NCBI GenBank assembly: GCA_004352715.1
Contig: SCFE01000083.1
Location: 289,991 to 353,990, forward strand
Reading direction: 5' to 3'
From: Hofstenia miamia
Taxonomy: Eukaryota; Xenacoelomorpha; Acoela
DNA length: 64,000 bases
How positions within the stretch are numbered: position 1 is the first letter of the stretch; each line of letters begins with the position of its first letter. Below the pieces are notes generated by a model, which had not been told where the DNA came from, did no database searches, and worked only from the letters and a program-made list of their open reading frames with translations. Of this stretch, positions 27,701-39,700 are shown one piece after another. Both the position numbers and the translations under genes were made by a program.

Positions 27701-30700
27701 TCGAATATATATGAATATATACAAAAAATTAAAAATACACTTTAATGGACATTTAGAGCGCGTATAATTTCTAACTTTACAAGAGATTACAATCCGTGCA
27801 ACACTCCCCCGGTATACATTTTTTAAAGTTTTAAATGATGTGTATAAGAGACAGGGTAGTCTGGTGTAATAAACACGCGAATTTTGAGAACCTTATTGAG
27901 ATGAAAAGCGTTTTGCAAGGACTATAATAAAATGAGCCTAATAATACATTTTTAGTCCAATTCCAATTATAAGCTGATTCAAAACATTAAACAAAAATGA
28001 CCGAATAAAAAGTGAACTGAAAGGTTGCGAAGGGATTGGCTAAGATCTATGAAATAATTTTACGTTGATTCTTAAGTAAAAACGAACAATGCTGCTGAGA
28101 GCAGTGTTATTTTCGACCAGGTATGATAAAAATTGATTAAAAATCGTGTAAATGCAAATGCCCAAGACGTAGATTCTTTGATGCGTCTATAAAGGGCCAT
28201 TGTAGGTAATTGTAAACTATTACATATTTATTAAGTTTTAACGAAGGAAATCCACTGAAAGCAGGTATTAGTTAATCAATATTCCAATTTGAGAGCAAAG
28301 AAATTCATTCTATTCCAATTATTTGTGAAACTAGTGCACGCCGGCATTCAGCTGTTTAATGTCAAATTCTCACGTGAACATTTTTATAACATCTGCGTGC
28401 GAGAATTGGCATGAATTTTATGATTTACTGCGGTGCAAAAAATGAAGCAATCGCAGAAGTCGCCAGCACTTAACAGAGAGCAACACTGACATTGGAGAGG
28501 CATTAAGTAATTAAGGGAATTCCCACTACGCTGTAAACGAGAAGCAATCAAAAATAGCTGAAATCATTTTGTGAACAAGACTACAGTTAGATCGATCGCA
28601 AACAGACCACTCTAAAACCACTGGGGAATGAAGTTGTTAAAGTATGAAACCACCTTCTTTATTTATATGCATACATCTAACACAACCGAAAAAATCGATG
28701 TCCGCTTCTTGCAAGGACATTAATCAATGCGATACTTATCATGGATTAAACCCAACAACCACAGAACCGTCCGTCCATTTTTGTATATGGTACGCTTAAA
28801 ACAAATGCTATATTTATTGATTTCTAACTTCAATGTTATGAGAAATAATAAATAAAACAAATTATTTTGCAAAACAGATTGTTCACAACATAACTAAAAC
28901 AATTTGGCCAACAAGAAATTACTGTAAAAAATATTTGTTTGATACAAATATGAGCTCGTACAATTAATATCATCTGGGGTAGGGCCCGTAACAGACAAGG
29001 ACAAAGGTGCACGGGCATGAGCCGGGCATACAGGTTCTGCAAGAATTTTTGTTGTTGTTATTCGAGCATCTAAAATCTAAAATCTTAAAATCATTTGTTT
29101 GATGTCCACTAGGCACAGTGGGTTACCAAGCGGCCATATTGAATTTTGATAACTTCCTCAAATGACTTTAAGGTATGAAAAAATGAAAAGTTCAGGTTCT
29201 ATAGTATGAAAAAATGGTCTTATCTGACTTCTAACTCCAATTATTTTTCAAGATATGCCCATTTAAAACTTTTGAATTTCAAGTTTTTAAAGCATAAGTG
29301 TTTTTCCGAGAAAATTTGAGTCCACCCTAAAAATTGCTCAATATTTTCTTTAAATACCTCTAAATATGTCCTATAAGACGCTAAGATAAGGCCAANGAAA
29401 AAATCGATGTCCGCTTCTTGCAAGGACATTAATCAATGCGATACTTATCATGGATTAAACCCAACAACCACAGAACCGTCCGTCCATTTTTGTATATGGT
29501 ACGCTTAAAACAAATGCTATATTTATTGATGTCTAACTTCAATGTTATGAGAAATAATAAATAAAACAAATTATTTTGCAAAACAGATTGTTCACAACAT
29601 AACTAAAACAATTTGGCCAACAAGAAATTACTGTAAAAAATATTTGTTTGATACAAATATGAGCTCGTACAATTAATATCATCTGGGGTAGGGCCCGTAA
29701 CAGACAAGGACAAAAGTGCACGGGCATGAGCCGGGCATACAGGTTCTGCAAGAATTTTTGTTGTTGTTATTCGAGCATCTAAAATCTAAAATCTTAAAAT
29801 CATTTGTTTGATGTCCACTAGGCACAGTGGGTTACCAAGCGGCCATATTGAATTTTGATAACTTCCTCAAATGACTTTAAGGTATGAAAAAATGAAAAGT
29901 TCAGGTTCTATAGTATGAAAAAATGGTCTTATCTGACTTCTAACTCCAATTATTTTTCAAGATATGCCCATTTAAAACTTTTGAATTTCAAGTTTTCAAA
30001 GCATAAGTGTTTTTCCGAGAAAATTTGAGTCCACCCTAAAAATTGCTCAATATTTTCTTTAAATACCTCTAAATATGTCCTATAAGACGCTAAGATAAGG
30101 CCAAATCCCTCAAAATTTTATTCAATAAAAAATGGGTATATGGACAGGTTTTGGACATATTTTATGAGCTTTTCACAAAATTTACTGCAGAATTTCCATC
30201 AAATAGTCCCAAAATTGCCCCCGCTGATAAGTTGTGATGAAAAATTGTAGTAAAGCCACGAGATGAAATTTTCCCTGCTTCATATATAATAATCTAGACA
30301 TGTAAGGCTATATTATAATCCATTTGGTTGAAAAAATTCCCTATGGGGAACCATTTTAATTCCAACAAATTTGACAATTTCTATGACTGCATCAAAAGAC
30401 TGTGGAATAAAAATGATCCCATTGTCATGAAGACCATGGAGCATTTGTCATGCAAGTATTGCAAAGGACTGAGCGTACCATTCGCAGCTGCGAGCAGTTG
30501 AAGGCTTCAATGTATGGTTGTAGCAGCGATCATGAATCTTTGTTTTGCTTCCCCACAGATGAATAACTATTAACTTTTTCAGTAATCTTTGCGATAAGTT
30601 GTAGCTGTATATGCTTTATTTTTAATTTTTAAACTTGAATATTTCAAATGCCCTTTGTCTGTAGTGTCGAAAAAATTTCTAATTTGTCTTCTAACTCCAA

Positions 30701-33700
30701 GTATTTCTCAAGACATGCCTGTTTGAAGTTCATTCGTAAGTGTCGAATTTCCACAAAATTTCTACACTTCTATCTTTTGGCACCAACTTGGATTTTTGAG
30801 CCAAAACTCACAAAATATCATATCCCAGTTCTTGAAAATCAATTTTTTTGCATATACAACACTCTAAAATTTGTCTAAAATGTACTTCAGCACCTGAAAC
30901 GGGTGCTAGCCGTATGTTAGTCATATTTCCGCATGACCCCCCCCCCACTTAAGCCCGCTGTGCTAGATCTATTCTATATATCTGTGTATATGAATTTCGT
31001 GTAACACTAATCTTCAGATTTATCGTAGAAATTACAAAACAGTACATAAATTATTACACATAAAATTCATTGTCTTCATCAAATTTAAGGATGAATTTGA
31101 CCTACCTACACTAGGGGCACACTTCTGAATATAGGAAAATTTAAAGGATTAACATCAATTGCATGGATGTTCTTCTTTATAACTTGTAAATCGAGACTAC
31201 CTGTAAAGCATTCAGCTTTTCTTTGCACTTCTTCCCCAGCATTAGCTTTATGACATTATCAAGTATCTCAACCTGACTGCACATAAATAACCGCCCTTGT
31301 AGTTGCATTATATCTTCAGGACGAATGAAACAATTCCTACATTAAGTTGTGGTCCAGCCGTGGACTTCTACAATAATTTACCATGGTCCAGAAATAAAAT
31401 AAGTTTTAAAATTCCCAATATTTTTGAGTCTTCATTTTCGAGGTGTTGCAGGAACAGATAAAATTCAGTGAAATATTTGGCATCTGACATTAGCGCTTGA
31501 AATACGATGGAATATGCAAGAAGTTATCATAGAAATATACGTTGAAGAAAACTGTCCTAAAATGCGTAGAAATCTGCTTTATGCCTTAAGCGTATAAATC
31601 CTAGCCCTGATTATCGTTATGACATTTGAAGCACGCTTTCTCAATGATTGACAAAACATGTTAATATTTCAAAACGGGACTTAATTATGATTGTTTGGTT
31701 GTAAAATTATCTTAAAAATGATTTTTATAAAATAAAAAATGTGAATCGGAAAGAACAATGAAGTTCCTAATAAATACAAAACAAATGGAAGCTTTTCAAT
31801 GTAATGTAGTAACATGATTAATTTTTTATTACGGCACTGCAAGTGAAAATTCCAAAATACCACGCGGTGCTCGTGCAGCGATCAATTCTCTATTATAAAA
31901 TCAGGTCAGCTTCCACCACTGGTCTATACACGTTGCTTACAAATAAACTTAGGGTAGGGTACGCTTAAACACTAAAAAACGTACTTTATAATCAAATCTA
32001 ATTTATCACATTCATAGAAACTTAAAAATGTATTGTATTTTGATAAGATAATAAATGGCGAATTGAGATGTTTCGGAACACATACAGTGCATTTAATACA
32101 TTATGTTAAATGGGCAAACCTTAGTTATCAATAAAAATATCAGCAAAATTTGAAGGAACAAGAACAAGTGCTGTATCCCATATNGTCCTAAAATGCGTAG
32201 AAATCTGCTTTATGCCTTAAGCGTATAAATCCTAGCCCTGATTATCGTTATGACATTTGAAGCACGCTTTCTCAATGATTGACAAAACATGTTAATATTT
32301 CAAAACGGGACTTAATTATGATTGTTTGGTTGTAAAATTATCTTAAAAATGATTTTTATAAAATAAAAAATGTGAATCGGAAAGAACAATGAAGTTCCTA
32401 ATAAATACAAAACAAATGGAAGCTTTTCAATGTAATGTAGTAACATGATTAATTTTTTATTACGGCACTGCAAGTGAAAACTCCAAAATACCACGCGGTG
32501 CTCGTGCAGCGATCAATTCTCTATTATAAAATCAGGTCAGCTTCCACCACTGGTCTAAACACGTTGCTTACAAATAAACTTAGGGTACACTTAAACACAT
32601 AAGATAATAAATGGCGAATTGAGATGTTTTCGGAACACATACAGTGCATTTAATACATTATGTTAAATGGGCAAACCTTAGTTATCAATAAAAATATCAG
32701 CAAAATTTGAAGGAACAAGAACAAGTGCTGTATCCCATATAGACAAATTGAGAAAATCTATAAATTTAACATGTTTGATTTAGCAGTTATTATTTTAATC
32801 TGATAAAGATAACACATGCATGAATACACTGGTAAATTGTTATATATCTTAAAAGGAAATAAGGGAATCTATTCTATTCATTAAATTTATTAATTCTAAA
32901 CCATGTTTACATTTACGCAACACAATAAGCTACTTTAAACTATGCACGCCAACAACGGTTAGGCCCGAAACACATTTACGCGCGGGATTCCTGAGATAAT
33001 TGGATGTGATTAAAATATTCACTGTGTGTTCGCGATTCCTGATATAATTGGATGTGATTAAAATATTCACTGTGTGTTCGCCATTAAATTTTACTCGCGT
33101 AATTAATCAAAACAATCTGAAGCATTTGATTTTCTCAGCATAATTCGCGTAAATACTCAACGTTTGTTTGCATTCTGCGTATTGCCGCGCGTTTTTGTCA
33201 TTAAACTGAAACACAATGGACGTCAATTACATGAAGGGCGTACGCAGGATTTTCTGACGGGGGAAGACATCATCATCATTATCCAATGCGGGGCGAAAAT
33301 ATTGAGAAAACATACCCTAAAAAATGCATTTCACCATCCTAGATTTTAAATTTTTCAATTGTTTACGAAAACTTTTTTGATTTATCCAATCAAAATCAAA
33401 TTTGGAAACCGGCCGTGGGGGCCATTCCACCATGCCCACCCCATGCGTACGCCACTGTGTATAAGCTCATTGAATCAAGGTTTTCGAGTATAGTTCATGT
33501 TACTCGGACCGAGTTCGAGTTTTTACATTGTGAATTGGAATATTTTTTTAAAAGAAAATTTCGAGTTCGATTGAGTTTTTTAGGGTAAAAAACATGTTTT
33601 ACAATTATTCTAAGCTTAAAAAATAGTTATTTACGATTGGTAAAGAAGACGAAATTTAAAATAATTTAATTTTTTCCGGCATTTTCGATCGAGTTCGAAT

Positions 33701-36700
33701 TTTGATGATTTCTCTTCCGAGTTTTTCTGATGGAGTTTTGCGAGCTTATTATCAAGGGTTCGAGTTCTTAACATTCTGAGTACTCAAAAACCCTGCATTA
33801 AATCAGTGCAAGCGCATGAAGTAATTTATGTATTTATTATGTATTTGTGTATTTATGTATTTATATGCACATAAAATCTTGCAGGAATAAGATATTAAAA
33901 CAAAAGTCTTGGGAAGAAGTTCTTCACGAAAATAAAGAAAATTTCGGAGATTGTATGTTGTAATTGACACGCGTACTGGATTTTAAACATATATTTAGTG
34001 ACGGAGTTAAAGAAGACGTGGCATTATTATTTGGTAACTGAATATGCTCGTCAGTCATGTTTTAAAAGAAAAAGAAAATAGTGGTAGTGGGAAAGGGCAA
34101 CAAAATTGCTACTGGAAATTTTATGATTCTTGACATTTTTAAAAGATTCAATAACTTCTCGTGTCATACGCATATATATTGCCTAAATTCTTCGGGATCC
34201 TGTTCTTTGAGCACGTAAAATACATCTCCCTCCCGTGTGCGTGTTAATGGAAGTGGTTTAATATACATACGTTTAACATTTTCGACGATTTTTCTTTTTC
34301 CTTAATTAAAGATTATCTGGGCAGCACACTGGCATAGCAGAAATTAATGTAATAGAGAGTGCAGCTACTTTTGACAAGGACATTATGCAAAAAATACGCG
34401 AGTAAACAATCATCGTTTGTTTGCATGCAAATTATTTTTAATCACAACCAATTATCTCTGGAATCTCGCGCGTAAATAATCGTCGTGTGTTTCGGGCCTT
34501 AGTTGAGATGGACATTTTCGCAAATTCATTAAACTCCCGCGAATTATCTACGCAATAAATTGGAATAAACTGGAAACAATATGGTACCATCAAAACAACA
34601 AGATGTAAAACTCAAGGATTGCTTTGTACATTAAAGGGCTAGGTATATTCAGGGTTGGCATAAAAGCGTATATTTTTTTACAAAAAAACGTTTAAAACAG
34701 TTGTTTTTTTGCTCTTAGACAGGTCCACCTTAAGGTATTAAAATTTTACTGAAAATACATATAGTAGCAAACATTGAATTATGATAAACATATCAACAGT
34801 TATTTTTCGCTGCATACACAGACAAATTCAAATTCAATTGTTGTCGCTGTAGAAAATCGGCTATGAAGGTAAGAACATTCCTTAAATTTCTAAATAAATT
34901 TGAAAAAAACATTTAAAAAAATTCTGCAAAAAAACAGTTAAAACATGTTTTAAACAGATCATGTTTAAAACATGCCAACCCTGGGTATATTTACCTACCT
35001 AGTTAGAGATAAATTATGATATTAACATCCACAAGCCCGCTTAGACCCTCCAAGACAATGCGTATGATTGGTAAGTTAAATAAAATCAAAACGAGTTCAG
35101 CGAAAATTATTTTCAGCATATCACAGCATGATAACATGCTGTGCTAGAGCATGTGCTTGTGTATTTAACTTTAGCTCAGAGAATTAATGATTTGCTCTGA
35201 AACAATTTGATATCAGAGTAAATCAATGCTACCAATTGTTTACAGTGTAGATACATTTTGACATTTAAATATGTAACATAAAAAAACGGTTGTAAATTAT
35301 TGTGCTGCAATGCAATCTTTCTAAACAAACTCGAATATTTATGAACACATAAAAATGTTCATTTTCCACTTAACCTCTACAGTCTTGATGTTCCAGTAAT
35401 GGCGCATAAAATAAAACCATTCTGGCAAATGTAATTTTATGAATTTCGATGTAATTGTGGTTTAACTTATCCTGATTGTGACTTATATTGTAAAGCCAGC
35501 TGGTAAAAAGTGTATTACTTACAAAAAATCTCTTGAACGTCTAAAACAATGCTTTTTGCTCGTAAACAGAACCAATTCAAGTTACTAAAACTTTGTTGAA
35601 GACACATATAATAGCAAATATTTAATTGTTTCATACACGTATAACAAAATGCGTGTTTTGCTCCTTTCTCGGTAGAAAGTCACTTACAAAAGTCCTGATT
35701 GATAAATTTCTATAAAATTCTTAACGAATTTGAAAAAAACACTAAAGGCTGTATTATGTGTTGGCATATTTTATAGCTGATTTTTAAAAAATTTTTTAAG
35801 TGTTTTTTTCTAGTAAATAGAACTTTCGATTTTTAATGTAATCTTTTATTAAATAGTTTGGTTCTGAATACACCAGGTTTAAGAATTTAAGGTCCAGAAC
35901 TGTAGAGTTCATTACTCCCGAGATTATTTATTACAAACAACAATTTTACAAGAGTCTAAGCCATGAAATAAATACTATTTAAAAAGGTTTTTAGGTAAAT
36001 TTCTCATTTTTGATGATTCAACACACCAAAAATGTTCTTAATTACGATTCAAAAATAATAATTTGACTTGTATTCATACATGAAAATGAACTATGATAGT
36101 ATTTAGTCAATGTGGAGGTCGATTGTGAAAAACAACAAAAATTCGACTTCACATCGATTTTCAAATGACAATGAAAATAAATTATAAGAGCATTTGCTTA
36201 AACTGGATGTCTACAGTTACAGCCAATGATATATAAAACTCGGAGTGATTTATTTAACAATACATTATATCTAAAACACCATTTAAGAAAGGCTAGAAAA
36301 AATTTAATTAACGAATGAAGTTTGATTGATATGAAAAGTAAATTAATCATAAAATTAATCAGCTTTGAAATTATATTCACTAGGAGCAATATTAAAATAA
36401 AGGTGCTTTGCTGAAGACCTTGATATACTGTTGCTAAATAGCAGTACGGTTTGATTTTAAGTAAGTTGAAGCAAAAGTACTACAATAAAAAACAAAACGG
36501 TTGTTAAGTTGGTGCATTATAAGAATTGAAACAGAGTCAACAGTTTAATGGAGGGGATAAAATGGCAATTTTTAAACAAACAATCCTTTGTGATTCCTTA
36601 ATTTAATCAAAATTGAGAAAACGTAGGAAATGAAACCAAACTTATTACCTAGTCATGCTCATCAAATTACCCATGCATTACTATACATATATAACAATAC

Positions 36701-39700
36701 CTATTTTTTCTCTAGTATGAATATTTTGCCAAATAGGCTACATAAAGGGAATTCCATTCTTTTAAAAGTTGGATAATTGTAAGAAATAGGTAAAATGTGT
36801 TGTCAATTTGAAAAATAGAATTCAAGAATGAGTCATGAATATTTCCGTTGTTTACTGAAAACATGGTCCAATACAAAATACTATATGAATCATTACTGTC
36901 AAAACGACATAGATGGAGATATATAGACAATATAACTATTTTAATATATTCGCTAAAATTATAACAAATTATGGTTAGAAAGTATGTTGCGATTAGGAAA
37001 AATTCAGTACATATAAACAAGTTAAATCAGTAGTTCTGATATTTCATAAGTTCAATATATAAAACCTTAGCAGTTATTGAATTCATGCCAAAGGTAGATA
37101 TTTCATTGCTAGACAATGAGAGATTTACATCATAATGTAATTGGCAACCGATCCAATATAAATTGAGTATGCAAATAAAAAAAAACATTGTGATTTACTT
37201 TGTAAATTAAATAATTCTAACGACATTTAAGTTATGATAATATTCAGTAAATTTATACGATTTCTACAATAGATTTCATTAAGAAAATAATTCAAAATTG
37301 TCATACAATGCACACATCAATTGGTAAAATATTAAATGAATAACTGTAAATATATATCCAAAAATCAGTACAAAATACTAGTGTTTTCGAAAGTTAGAAA
37401 TACTGCATTATACTTACATAAATAGAAAAATAAAATAAAATAAATCAAAATTATATTTAAGCTAATAAAATGTACAAAAATTCGAAACCCTGCATTGTTC
37501 TTTCTGCCCCTTACAAAATCAGGAACGTCATTAAACATTGTTGTGCCACTTTGAGGAATCTCAGATATTATAAATGGAAGCGCAATGCACCCAAATTTAA
37601 GCCTGTTCGCATCATTAGCAGATAATATGAGAAAATAATTGGGTTTAATCAGTAGAGAAATTACACGATATTAACGAAGACTTATAACGAGAACTTTAGC
37701 AAACAGATCTCAAATTGGAAAAGCGGTTCAATTTGAAAGGCCTATCATCATGCAAATTATATATTCCTATGCCAGAGTAAAGCGTCTACAGACACAGACG
37801 GTGTCCCAAATGATGAATGCCAATTCGCGAAACAAGTTTCTTACGGATTCCATTTTGTATTCAATGCGTTCGCCTTCACGTTCGAACCACATGATTGGAC
37901 TCCAAATGGGCAGAGGAAAGATAGATCTACACTGAGGGTTTTCGGCAAGAAACGTAAAAATGGAAAAAGTCAAACTACCAACTGCAAAAGAACCCAATAT
38001 ATCAATGGTGTAGTGATTGTGCGCCATCAATATTGTAAGAAGAATGAGAATGGCAACCAAAGTACTTAAACGCCGGAGAAATTTGTATTCTGTCGGCAGA
38101 TAGTACGACAGTAAACAGTGAATGTTCGTTACCTAAACATAATTTTAGTGAAACTAAGCAACTGAAATGTTTAAAATCCCAACGCAAATAATTTATTCAG
38201 GATCCAACTAGCATTAAAGAGTCATGCCTGTATGTAAAAGACACGCATTTGTTAAAAAAAACAATCTCAGAAATCTTATTCAGAAACAATCACTGAGATT
38301 ATTGTTTAAATGAGCGAAGCATTAAAAAATTTCGACATTCAATGATGGCATTTGAATATAAAGTAGCTTACCATAAGCGCATGTCCGCTAAAGAAATAGT
38401 TTCCACACATCCGTCCACCAAGAATACTCATTCCAGCAGCAGCATGTAGGATAACAACACGATTTACAATTTCAAAAAAGTTCCTAGCTTTGGGCGAACA
38501 TTCCATAGTATAATGTGATCTTGGCAAAACATTACACCAAATGCATACGATACGGAAAGAGAACCCAATAATTAGAGTAAGGAAATACCTCCTCGCAATA
38601 ACAAATCTAAAGAGCCACATTAAAATACAACAAAAATTTATTCAAATAAATATTTACATTAATGTGCAAATTTTCAACGCATAGACTGCCATGTAATGAT
38701 ATATTGGATACATGTTGTGTCCCAAATGTGCCACAGATACATACTACTATCTCAGGTCTTCTTATTCTATGGACTTGCACAAAAGGCTATCAATCATATT
38801 TTGAATACATTAACAAATATATTAAAAATTGTGTCTCCGCGGATCCAATCAAAGATTTGACTGTCGCAACCAATGTCTTAAGAACATTTTTGACATTATC
38901 ATCTACCTAGGCAATGATTCGACGATCCCCAAATGATAGCTTGCTCATGTTAGAAGAGCCCGAAAAAATCTGACAGAAAATGTTTAATTGAAAAATTGTA
39001 GTTGTATTTGATTTTAGAACTGCAAATTTCAAGTAAAAAAGCATAACACTAAACAAATTATAAAATTTGTGAGCAAATCTAAATCAGCTTCTCAAAAATT
39101 TGTCATAATACAATTGCCCTATATCAAAAAATTTTAATTAAATTAATAATACAATTTTGATTGTATAAGGAAAGGAAATGCCAATTTGAAAATATCGCTT
39201 ACATAAACAATAACGAAAAAATTGTCAAACCAAGAAAATATGTATAGGTACGCAGCTACATTCAATTTGTAAACATCAATATAGGATATCCGTTCTAATG
39301 TTGTAGTAAACGACATTGATAATTATTAAATTATATTATATTTACAAAGTTTATATAATTTCTGACTAAGAAAATTCAAAATTTCAAGTACGCAATTTAA
39401 GGCGCTATGAAGATGTGTAAATTGTGTCTTTCTACGTAAAACCTTCGGGAAGTGGATTCAAGAACGTCAATAAAAAAACTTAGTAAAAACAAATTCAAAA
39501 CTGATCGTTAAAATAATTGTGTAAAAGCTAGTATTAACCTTAAGCAGCCTGGTGTCTTTTTAGATTGATAAACCGTTTTCCACATCTTCAAAAAATTTTG
39601 TCCAAGCCCATTTACAAATTTAGAAATAGTGAGCCATGACCACATCTATTGATGAAGATGTTTGGATGTATTGCTGAAAATTCGTACTTACGAATATTGC

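Larger units (their letters stand above)
32962..34498. mobile_element. PIF/Harbinger-like non-autonomous element
   Basis: Terminal inverted repeats begin GGCCCGAAACACA on both sides and stay similar for about 60 bp (both include ACGCGCG, GATTCC, GAGATAATTGG and TGTGATTAAAA). The element is flanked by TTA (32959-32961 and 34499-34501), the 3-bp duplication typical of Harbinger elements. No transposase is readable in the 1.54 kb. It contains a tandem duplication (32982-33079), an internal CACTG-type repeat (33234-33457) and a TCGAG-rich stretch (about 33485-33790). Confidence 0.7.

Noticed and set aside
28836-29042. Repeated 68-codon minus-strand frame (again at 29545-29751)
   Set aside because: It appears twice only because the assembly block is duplicated, and it has no recognisable domain.
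31681-32494. Paired 60-codon frames at 31681-31863 and 32312-32494
   Set aside because: Same cause: duplicated haplotype block, with hydrophobic AT-driven residue content.
37750-37935. Plus-strand open frame over SMS-like exon 3
   Set aside because: Antisense shadow of the real exon.
38002-38187. Overlapping open frame on the minus strand
   Set aside because: Shadow frame of SMS-like exon 3 and its intron.
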